Assembly (NCBI GenBank): GCA_938004815.1
Contig: CALKVR010000836.1
Coordinates: 1 to 5,095 of the forward strand
Direction: 5' to 3'
Source of the DNA: an uncultured Polyangiaceae bacterium
Lineage (GTDB): Bacteria; Myxococcota_A; Polyangia; Polyangiales; Polyangiaceae
Length of the DNA stretch: 5,095 nt
Shown: in pieces, positions 1 through 5,095 of the stretch
Position numbering within the stretch: the stretch's first letter is position 1
Layout of the letters: each line of letters starts with the position of its first letter
Made by a program: the position numbers and the translations under genes
Notes under the pieces: generated by a model
Databases searched by the model: none
What the model was told of the DNA's origin: nothing
What the model saw: only the letters and a program-made list of their open reading frames with translations

Positions 1-898
1 CGTAATCGCAGATCGTGCCGCCGCAGCACTGGACGTCGAACGCGCAGTCGCTGCCGAGGCCCAGGCAGCCCGGCGCGCCGCAGACGCCACCGCCAGGGCC
101 TGCGCCGCAGACGAGCCCCTGATCGGCGCAGCAACCGAGACCGGTGCCGTTGGGATCACAAGGGTCGCCCGCCTGCGCGCAGACCGGCCCCGCGAGCACG
201 CACACCCGATCCGTCGGGTCGCACACCGCCTGAGGATCGGCCTCGGCCGCGGTGGTGCCGGGCCCCGGCGGCGAGCAGCAGTCGCCGTCGGCCAGACAGG
301 GGGCGCCGAGCGCTGCGCACGTCTTGGCCGCGCAGACGCCGTCGTCGCAGCGACGCGTGCAGCACTCGTCGTCGCGGCGGCACGTCTGCCCGACGAGCGC
401 GCACGCCGTGCCTCCGCAGTAGCCGTTCTCGCACGCGGCATCGCAGCAGGGCGCCGCGTCGGGCCCCGAGCAAGCGACGCCGCGCGGCGAGCAGCACGTC
501 TGCGAGTCGGGGGCGCAGGCGGCGAGGCCGAGCGACCAGTTGCAGCAGTCGGTCTCGTCGGCGCAGCCGCCGCCGCGCGTGCAGAACGGCTCGTTGTCGA
601 GGCACGCGAGCGACCCGGGGCAGCTCTCCAGACAAGCGTCTTCTTCGTACCCCGAGAGGAACCCGTCGCGCTCCGCGACGCTCGCCTGGCGCAGGGTGCT
701 TTCCATCGCGTCGCACGCGTAGCGGTCGCGGCCGTAGCAGGCCCCCAGCTGCTCGCAGAGCTGCGCCGTCACGCTGGCGCCATCACCGGCGACGAGATCG
801 CTGCAAGCGCCGAGGAGCACCGCCGCGCCGAGCCCCGACACGACGAGGGCCGCCCCGAGGGCGCCGGCGCGATGCGGGGGGCGAGGGCGGCGGCTCAT
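1..898 (-). CDS. Cys-rich knottin-like repeat lipoprotein, second paralogue (3' end outside window)
   Basis: This frame is open from ATG at 898-896 to the window edge, giving 299 residues with no stop, so the C-terminus is missing. Residues 1-32 form a lipoprotein signal: Arg-rich n-region, hydrophobic h-region and a good lipobox LLGAC with lipidated Cys32. The next residues, SDLVAGD, nearly repeat the post-lipobox ADLVAGD of the protein at 2546-3451. There are 42 visible Cys. A head domain has Cys48, 54, 62, 89, 93 and 99 at nearly the spacing of that paralogue. From Cys106 on, six units of the pattern C-x6-C-x5-CC-x-C-x-C follow, the last one cut by the edge. The start lies 1 nt after the VWA gene's TGA with no clear Shine-Dalgarno, suggesting translational coupling. 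Function is unknown. It is presumably exported and disulfide-rich. The Arg-rich frame at 156-716 on the same strand is a shadow of this gene. I am sure of the coding call and only moderately sure of the fold. Confidence 0.88.
   Translation of the reverse strand, partial: MSRRPRPPHRAGALGAALVVSGLGAAVLLGACSDLVAGDGASVTAQLCEQLGACYGRDRYACDAMESTLRQASVAERDGFLSGYEEDACLESCPGSLACLDNEPFCTRGGGCADETDCCNWSLGLAACAPDSQTCCSPRGVACSGPDAAPCCDAACENGYCGGTACALVGQTCRRDDECCTRRCDDGVCAAKTCAALGAPCLADGDCCSPPGPGTTAAEADPQAVCDPTDRVCVLAGPVCAQAGDPCDPNGTGLGCCADQGLVCGAGPGGGVCGAPGCLGLGSDCAFDVQCCGGTICDY
2..583 (-). repeat. Tandem six-Cys units in the second paralogue
   Basis: Protein-level repeat, residues 106-299 of the gene starting at 898. 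Unit borders, first to last Cys, are 106-135, 136-161, 166-189, 194-233, 240-273 and 278 onward (cut). Each has six Cys with an adjacent CC pair in the middle. Units 3 and 6 keep x6 and x5 before the CC; unit 1 has x5 and x5. Units 2 and 5 have longer second loops (7 and 8), and unit 4 has a long 17-residue loop after the CC. Unit 3 (332-403) is closest to the matching unit of the other paralogue. The knottin-like reading rests on cysteine spacing alone. Confidence 0.75.
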
Positions 899-899
899 C

Positions 900-2444
900 T
901 CAGGGGCACAGCTTTTTCACGGCCTCGAGCGCGTCGAGCGCTCGCAGCCGGTTGATCTCGAAGGCGGCGGCCTCGGCAGGCTCGAGCCCGGCGGTGTCCG
1001 AGATCGACAGCTCGGCGAAAGCGGCGCCGATCCCGCTGCCCTCGGGGCCGCACGAGCGCTGGCTGATCGCGACGTCGATGGCGTCGATCGCCGCGATCAG
1101 GGCGCCGTAGGCCGGGACGCCCGTCGCCGCGTCGAAGACGGTGTCGCTGCCGGCGAGCGTGCTCGCCTCGGCGCCATCGACCGAACCGAACAGCTCGACG
1201 CGCCCGCTGAAGGCGCCGCAGGCCGGGATCGTCACCGTCGCCTGAGCGATGAGCGCACCGCCCGGGCCGAGCCGTCGAAGACCAAGCTGCCCCTCGTCCT
1301 TGGTTGCGCTCTCGAAAGGCACGAGGCCGAGCTCGAGCGGAGCCGAGACGTCGAAGCGCGCCCGAACGCGCGCCGGCCGCACGAGATCGTCGAAGCGATC
1401 GCCGAAGAGGTACGCCAGATCGGCTGCGTACGCGGCGTCGATGCTGCGCTCGGGTGGGCGCGTCGGGTCGCCGGACACGGCGGCGGCGACGTAGAGCGAG
1501 GCGTCGGAGAGGTCACGGTCCGCCAGCAGCAGAGGGTGCGACGCGATGGCGACCGCGTTCTCACCCGGCTCGAACGCCTGCACCTCGACGAGCGTGATCG
1601 GGATGCCGGCCTCTCGCCACGCCGCCGCCGTCTCGAGAGACGCCGAGTCTCTGGCCCCCATGCTCCCGTCCGTGAAGAGCAGGACGTGGGCGGGCGCGGG
1701 CGCCTCTGCGGCGAGGGTGACGACCGGGTCGCGAACCACGGAGAGCGGCGGATTGCCACCGAACTGGAGGCGCGACCGCAACCCCGCCGTGTAGGCCGCG
1801 ACGTCGGCCTGCGCATTGGCCGCCGCGGCGAGCCGCACACCGACCGGCGCTTCGTCGGTCCACTCGACGACGCTGATGCGGTCATCGAGCCCGGACGTCG
1901 CGACCCGCGCCGCCATCGTCTCGAGCGCGCTGACGAGCAGCGGCACTTCGGACCGGACGCTCGGGCCCAGATCGAGCACCGCGATCACGTGCACGGGCTC
2001 GCTCGCGGGCGGCGAGAGGTAAGCGACGTCGAGGCGCGTCTCGGTCAGTCGGCCGACGAAACGACCCGACGCGGGTCCGGTGCGGGGCCCCAGGTAAGCC
2101 AAGAGCTCGGCCGACCCGGGCGCGACGTCGGGCCACCGGCCCGCGCGTACCTCCGCGAGCGCCAGCGTCGCGCCGGTGAACCGCCGCGCGTCGGCAGGCT
2201 GGAGCGCGTGCACGGAGAGCGTCGACGAGCAGAGCGCGGTCGGATCGGCCGCGCCCAGACCGCTCGGATCGAAGTAGACCGGGCGGGCGTCCTCGGGGGG
2301 CACGCCGCCCTCGCCCGCCCCCTCACCGGGGATCGGGGGCCCGTAGTCTTCGTTGCTGTCGGCGCTCCCGCCCGTCGAGCAGGCCGTCGAGGAGGCGAGC
2401 AAGCAGCAAAGGACGGAGGCGACGAGCGAGCGGACCCCAAGCAT
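900..2444 (-). CDS. YfbK-like VWA-domain lipoprotein with altered MIDAS
   Basis: 514 residues from ATG 2444-2442 to TGA 902-900. Residues 1-22 form a lipoprotein-type signal (hydrophobic LVASVLCCLLASSTAC, Cys22; the -3 residue is Ser, so the lipobox is not perfect). A Gly/Pro/Glu-rich linker follows to about residue 58. Residues 73-120 (STLSVHALQ... to LLAYLGP) resemble the N-terminal domain of YfbK-type proteins. Residues 150-290 form a VWA domain with beta-1 VHVIAVLDLGPS and LLFTDGS at 255-261. The canonical metal site DxSxS reads D158-L-G-P-S162, and the usual GGT loop reads GGN (229-231), so metal binding is probably altered. A beta-rich tail (about 345-420) and a helical C-terminus follow. 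An alternative ATG at 2549 overlaps the previous stop (ATGA) and has GGAG 7 nt upstream, but it would add 35 polar residues before the signal peptide, from codons of much lower GC3. I therefore prefer 2444. Likely role: binding to partner proteins at the cell envelope. Confidence 0.9.
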   Translation of the reverse strand: MLGVRSLVASVLCCLLASSTACSTGGSADSNEDYGPPIPGEGAGEGGVPPEDARPVYFDPSGLGAADPTALCSSTLSVHALQPADARRFTGATLALAEVRAGRWPDVAPGSAELLAYLGPRTGPASGRFVGRLTETRLDVAYLSPPASEPVHVIAVLDLGPSVRSEVPLLVSALETMAARVATSGLDDRISVVEWTDEAPVGVRLAAAANAQADVAAYTAGLRSRLQFGGNPPLSVVRDPVVTLAAEAPAPAHVLLFTDGSMGARDSASLETAAAWREAGIPITLVEVQAFEPGENAVAIASHPLLLADRDLSDASLYVAAAVSGDPTRPPERSIDAAYAADLAYLFGDRFDDLVRPARVRARFDVSAPLELGLVPFESATKDEGQLGLRRLGPGGALIAQATVTIPACGAFSGRVELFGSVDGAEASTLAGSDTVFDAATGVPAYGALIAAIDAIDVAISQRSCGPEGSGIGAAFAELSISDTAGLEPAEAAAFEINRLRALDALEAVKKLCP

Positions 2445-2545
2445 GGCCCTGCGAGATGCAAGAAGCCCACCCGGACGACACGAGCCCGCGGGGGCCGATC
2501 TCTGGCGAAACGGTTGACTCGGGTTGGCACACGCTGACGGCGTCG
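2445..2545. other. Spacer between Cys-rich and VWA genes
   Basis: This is the only gap of any size in the run. Read as an in-frame extension of the VWA gene from ATG 2549, its codons include TCA, AGA, TTT, AGT, CAA and several NNT; about 13 of 35 end in A or T, far more than in the neighbouring genes. It therefore looks non-coding. It could hold an internal promoter for the last two genes, but I see no convincing -35/-10 pair and no terminator hairpin with a U-tract. The ribosome site before ATG 2444 is weak (GCAGGG only 2 nt upstream). Confidence 0.55.
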
Positions 2546-3451
2546 TCATAGGCACGCTCCGCCACTGCAGAGTGCGCCCCCGCAGCACTCGATGTCCACC
2601 GAGCACGGGGCGCCCACCGGCTGGCAGCAATGCGGGAAGAAGGAGTCCTCGCACATCCCCCCGCAGCAGTCGCTGTTGCTCCCACATTCTACGCCAGGTG
2701 GGGAACACGCCAGATCGGGGTCACAGAAGCTCGTGCCGTCGACGCGGACGAAGCAGAGCTCGCCCTGATCGAGGCAGCAGTTGAGCGCAGGATCACCCAC
2801 CGGCACGCAGGCGTTGCACGCGGCGGGCGGGTTCTGGCAGATGGCGTCGCGGCAAACGAGCGGCTCGCCCCCGGTCGGGCAGCAGTCGGCATCGACGAGG
2901 CAGCTCTCCGAGAAGTCGCTGCACGTCTTGGCGTCGCAGGCGCCGCCGGTGCAGAGCCGAGAGCAGCAGTCGGTGTTGCGCGTGCAGCCATCGCCGACGA
3001 GCGCGCACCGTTCGTCGCCGCAGTGTCCGTCGACGCAGAGCTCTCCTCCGCAGCAGTCACCGCCGGTGCCGCAAGGAGCGCCGAGAGGCGCGCAGCAGGC
3101 GCCTTGACGGCATGCGCCCGTGCCGCGCGTCGAGCCGCAACAATCGACGTCGTCGTCGCATGCGAGCCCGTTCTCGAGGCAGAGCGGCGCGCGATCGCGG
3201 CAGCCGCGTGCGCTCGAACAGCTGGCGAGGCAGTCGTTTCGCGCGTGATGCTCGAGAAATTGGCTCGTCACGTCCGGATCGTCGGCGGTGCGAAAACGCT
3301 GGTCGAAGAGCGCGCAGCTCGGATCGACCGGCTCGCAATCGGAGACGACCTGGCAAAGCGCCGGCACGACGTCTTGGGCATCGCCCGCGACGAGATCGGC
3401 GCACCCGCCAGCGGCCACCGCCAGCGCGATCGCCCCGAAGCGAGCTCTCAC
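2546..3451 (-). CDS. Cys-rich knottin-like repeat lipoprotein, first paralogue
   Basis: 301 residues from GTG 3451-3449, which overlaps the upstream TGA as GTGA, to TGA 2548-2546. An upstream ATG at 3511 is open but would place 20 Arg/Pro-rich residues before the signal and lies inside the preceding gene, so GTG is preferred. Residues 1-17 are a short signal (MRARFGAIALAVAAGGC) with a lipobox-like AGGC and Cys17. There are 49 Cys (about 16%): the lipid Cys, six in a head domain (33, 39, 46, 74, 78, 84), and 42 in seven six-Cys units from Cys91 to Cys300. The protein ends one residue after the last Cys. Units fit C-x6-C-x4-[DE]-CC-x(3-8)-C-x(4-7)-C except unit 5. The even number of non-lipid Cys (48) fits complete disulfide pairing in the periplasm or outside the cell. 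Databases may label such repeats Dickkopf-N-like or conotoxin-like; I do not assign a function. It is paralogous to the gene at 1-898. Confidence 0.9.
   Translation of the reverse strand: MRARFGAIALAVAAGGCADLVAGDAQDVVPALCQVVSDCEPVDPSCALFDQRFRTADDPDVTSQFLEHHARNDCLASCSSARGCRDRAPLCLENGLACDDDVDCCGSTRGTGACRQGACCAPLGAPCGTGGDCCGGELCVDGHCGDERCALVGDGCTRNTDCCSRLCTGGACDAKTCSDFSESCLVDADCCPTGGEPLVCRDAICQNPPAACNACVPVGDPALNCCLDQGELCFVRVDGTSFCDPDLACSPPGVECGSNSDCCGGMCEDSFFPHCCQPVGAPCSVDIECCGGALCSGGACL
2552..3181 (-). repeat. Seven tandem six-Cys (knottin-like) units
   Basis: Protein-level repeat, residues 91-300 of the gene starting at 3451. Units by first and last Cys: 91-119, 120-144, 149-172, 177-205, 212-243 (degenerate), 249-275 and 276-300. 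Six of seven keep exactly x6 between Cys 1 and 2 and x5 between Cys 2 and the CC pair, with Asp or Glu just before CC. Unit 3 is C-x6-C-x5-CC-x3-C-x4-C, one residue shorter than the omega-conotoxin MVIIA framework (C-x6-C-x6-CC-x3-C-x4-C). Unit 5 has C-x2-C-x9-CC. The DCC codons (GACTGCTGC) produce recurring short DNA words, but the units are diverged at DNA level. Confidence 0.82.
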
Positions 3452-4212
3452 GGCGCTTGCCCGACCGGGCGGGCGACGGTGTTCAAGCAGACGTCGAGCT
3501 GCGGCTGGCACAGATCACCAGACTCGAAGAACAAGCACTGGCGGCACGGCTCGAAGTACCACGCGCATTGGGTCAACAGCTCGTCGTCGGGGTCGGGCAT
3601 GGGACACTCACCCTTCACCCGACAGGCGAGCCACGCCGCGGAGGGCACGGCCGCATCCTGCGCCTGGCACAGACACGACGCCAACGCGATGAGCGGCTCG
3701 GCCGACTCGACGCAGACCCCGGGCTCCGCTGGAGCGTCACCGCTGGATGGGAACGCGTCGGCGCAGGAGATGCAGCTGTCGCAGCAGCCCCCCGCGAACT
3801 GGCCGCTGTTCCCGCTCACGACGATCGCACCGAAACAGCAAGCAAAGCTCTCGCAACCCTCCGGCGTGGTGCAGGCGCCGCAACCGTCGGCGAGCTTGCA
3901 GCTCTCGCCGTCGGGGTTTCGCTCGGCGCCGGTCGCCTGCCCGTAGCAGCTCGCGACGTTGTCGCAGTCGTCGCACTCGGACTCGGCGAGGAGGCGCTGC
4001 CCCTGCTCCCCGCCCTCGGCGACGCCCGCCTTGCACGCCTGGACGAACGCCGGCCCCTGCTGTTCGAGGTAGGGGCACGAGCAGAGGATCTCGCCCACCC
4101 GTTCGAGGCTCTTCACCTCGTCGGGGTTCGGAACGTCGAGGATGATGTCGCACGCCGCGCCGAAGATGCCGAGCAGGGGCAGGGCCAGCGCGACGCGCGC
4201 GCGGATCACCAT
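3448..4212 (-). CDS. Cys-rich lipoprotein, 27 Cys, unknown family
   Basis: 254 residues from ATG 4212-4210 to TGA 3450-3448. A start at 4254 is also open but would put an Arg/His-rich stretch ahead of the signal and overlap the upstream gene deeply; ATG 4212 has GGAGG just before it. Residues 1-21 form a signal (RARVALALPLLGIFGAAC), with Cys21 as the likely lipidation site and Asp at +2. The mature part carries 26 further Cys in CxC, CxxC and CC arrangements: CSC 44-46, CDDC 80-83, CGAC 111-114, CC 125-126, CCDSC 143-147, CLC 180-182 and CRQC 223-226. There is no six-Cys repeat like the two following genes, so it is a different Cys-rich type. CxC followed 14-15 residues later by another Cys occurs near both ends (44/46/60 and 180/182/197), hinting at an internal duplication. 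It overlaps the TPR gene by 7 nt and the next gene by 4 nt, so it is probably co-translated with both. I do not recognise the family. Confidence 0.88.
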   Translation of the reverse strand: MVIRARVALALPLLGIFGAACDIILDVPNPDEVKSLERVGEILCSCPYLEQQGPAFVQACKAGVAEGGEQGQRLLAESECDDCDNVASCYGQATGAERNPDGESCKLADGCGACTTPEGCESFACCFGAIVVSGNSGQFAGGCCDSCISCADAFPSSGDAPAEPGVCVESAEPLIALASCLCQAQDAAVPSAAWLACRVKGECPMPDPDDELLTQCAWYFEPCRQCLFFESGDLCQPQLDVCLNTVARPVGQAP

Positions 4213-5095
4213 GTGCCTCCGAGAGTGACGCCGCCGCCCCCGGGGAGCGTCCACGGAGCGATCGCCGTCGTCGGCTTGGGGGCGTCGCCCTCTTCGGGCT
4301 CACCGGCGGGCGCCGTGAGGACGAGGGTGATGCCTGCGCCCACGAGCGCGAGCCCGCCGAGCCCGACCCACTGGCCGGCCTCGGCCAGCGTCCCCGACTC
4401 TTCGATCAGATCGTAGCCCTGAGGCGAGCAGAGGACCTTGTCGCCGCGCTCGACGCAGTTGCCCGCGGCGTTCGCCTCGGACCGCCGCGCGAGCGCGATG
4501 CTCTCGAGGATCGCGAAGGTGGTCACCCCCGCGAGCCCGACGCTCAGCACCACGAAACCCGCGATCCGCTGCTCGGGCCGAGGCTCGGGCCCGCGCGGGC
4601 CCCCCGTGGACGGCGGCGGATGAGCCTTGGCGATGGCGGCGAGATCGAGCGCGACCGTCGCGGTCTGCCCCTCGGTGAGCACGGCCTCGCGGGTCTCCAG
4701 CACCTTGCTGCCTCGCGAGACGGTGATCGCCACCTTGCCCGGGTCCTGGTCCAGAGGGAGCCCGAACCGCGTGGCCGGCACCTCGACGCCGCCCACCGAA
4801 ACGCGCAGGGCCTCGGGGCCGGCGACGACGTCGAGCAAGAGCTTCGGGACGCGGGGGGCGACGGCGGCACGGCGCTCCTCGGCGAAGCCCGAACGCTCGT
4901 CTTTTTGGCTGCTTGCGAGCTCGACCGCCTCGGCCCACCGCTTGTGAGCGCTCGCGGTTCGGCCGTCCTGCTCCAGACAGTCGGCGAGGTTCATGAGCGT
5001 CCCGAGCGTTTTTTGCAGCTCGAGCGCGGCCTGGAACTTGGGGCAGGCCTCGGCGATCTTGCCGGCCGCCATGAGGCCCTTGGCCTCTTGAAAGA
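4206..5095 (-). CDS. TPR/PEGA-like two-TM membrane protein (5' end outside window)
   Basis: The frame is open to the high-coordinate edge. The in-frame ATG at 5072 is internal, because the seven preceding residues (FQEAKGL) complete the first TPR helix. Numbering from that Met: residues 1-52 are TPR-like (AEACPKFQAALEL, then GTLMNLADCLEQDGRTASAHKRW), followed by a charged helix and, at about 76-143, a small beta domain like PEGA (RVPKLLLDVV... PGKVAITVSRGSKV). A Pro-rich linker leads to a TM helix at about 170-194. A loop with Cys206 and Cys215 precedes a second TM helix at about 234-254, and a Gly-rich tail ends in GVTLGGTW. This order is one I know from many myxobacterial proteins, often near Ser/Thr kinase genes; no kinase is visible here. 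It is probably an envelope scaffold or adaptor. Its TGA lies inside the start region of the next gene. Confidence 0.9.
   Translation of the reverse strand, partial: FQEAKGLMAAGKIAEACPKFQAALELQKTLGTLMNLADCLEQDGRTASAHKRWAEAVELASSQKDERSGFAEERRAAVAPRVPKLLLDVVAGPEALRVSVGGVEVPATRFGLPLDQDPGKVAITVSRGSKVLETREAVLTEGQTATVALDLAAIAKAHPPPSTGGPRGPEPRPEQRIAGFVVLSVGLAGVTTFAILESIALARRSEANAAGNCVERGDKVLCSPQGYDLIEESGTLAEAGQWVGLGGLALVGAGITLVLTAPAGEPEEGDAPKPTTAIAPWTLPGGGGVTLGGTW
4216..4220 (-). promoter_or_regulatory. Ribosome binding site of the 27-Cys lipoprotein
   Basis: GGAGG on the minus strand, ending 3 nt before ATG 4212. It lies inside the last codons of the TPR gene, so termination of that gene and initiation of the next occur at the same place. 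The spacing is short; a GTG immediately after the ATG would have a 6-nt spacing, but either start gives essentially the same protein. This site is what decides against the longer frame from 4254. Confidence 0.6.

Noticed and set aside
156..716. 186-codon minus-strand frame
   Set aside because: More than a quarter Arg, no signal or domain, and it lies wholly inside the Cys-rich gene starting at 898, which has a lipobox and a paralogue.
1536..2537. 333-codon plus-strand open frame opposite the VWA gene
   Set aside because: Arg/Gly/Asp-rich composition with no recognisable motif. The opposite strand encodes a complete VWA lipoprotein there.
250..3065. Recurring plus-strand word GCAGCAGTC, looking like dispersed short repeats or binding sites
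   Set aside because: The copies fall on codons for Asp-Cys-Cys (GACTGCTGC on the coding strand) at the core of the six-Cys units and are spaced by protein unit length. No CRISPR-like constant spacing or long identical repeat is present.
2552..3181. Metallothionein-like metal-binding interpretation of the Cys-rich arrays
   Set aside because: The units lack the CxC clusters of metallothioneins, contain regular CC pairs with Gly/Asp loops, and sit in an exported lipoprotein where cysteines would normally be oxidised. The disulfide reading fits better, though it is not proven.
2630..3946. 438-codon open frame on the plus strand, rich in Ala and protein-like in its first two thirds
   Set aside because: It is in exact antisense codon register with the Cys-rich gene at 2546-3451, so every Cys codon TGC reads as Ala GCA, and the Ala pairs mirror the CC pairs. 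It loses this character past that gene. The minus strand has the signal peptide, the overlapping starts and a paralogue.
3112..4416. 434-codon plus-strand open frame across three minus-strand genes
   Set aside because: Arg-rich, low-complexity translation with no domain or signal, crossing the boundaries of well supported genes; typical of antisense frames in high-GC DNA.

Overview
The window reads as a fragment of a high-GC (roughly 70%) myxobacterial-type chromosome, most likely Myxococcota of the Polyangia kind. Reasons: strong G/C bias at third codon positions; a TPR plus PEGA-like plus two-transmembrane protein of a layout common in that group; and a cluster of cysteine-rich lipoproteins, also typical of these genomes. 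The organism is inferred from style, not from a marker gene.

Everything supported as coding lies on the minus strand and appears to form one operon-like run, read from high to low coordinates: (1) the C-terminal part of a TPR/PEGA-like membrane protein (4206-5095, start outside the window); (2) a 254-aa cysteine-rich lipoprotein with 27 Cys (3448-4212), overlapping gene 1 by 7 nt; (3) a 301-aa lipoprotein with 49 Cys (2546-3451), overlapping gene 2 by 4 nt (GTGA); (4) after about 100 nt, a 514-aa YfbK-like von Willebrand factor A lipoprotein (900-2444); (5) 1 nt further, a second very cysteine-rich lipoprotein (1-898), open to the low-coordinate edge and paralogous to gene 3.

The most striking content is the paralogous pair, genes 3 and 5. 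After a lipoprotein signal and a conserved head domain, each is a tandem array of six-cysteine units. Their usual spacing is C-x6-C-x5-CC-x(3-8)-C-x(4-7)-C, which resembles the inhibitor cystine knot (knottin) framework of omega-conotoxins. Gene 3 has seven such units; gene 5 has six visible and probably continues. Between them lies a VWA protein whose metal-binding DxSxS site has become DLGPS.

The gene set suggests an exported, membrane-anchored assembly: a TPR/PEGA membrane protein, a small Cys-rich lipoprotein, two tethered knottin-like arrays and a non-canonical VWA module for protein contacts. That functional link is inferred from gene order, spacing and shared lipoprotein signals. I see no RNA genes, mobile elements, CRISPR arrays or convincing promoters or terminators. 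The long plus-strand reading frames are best explained as mirror images of the minus-strand genes.
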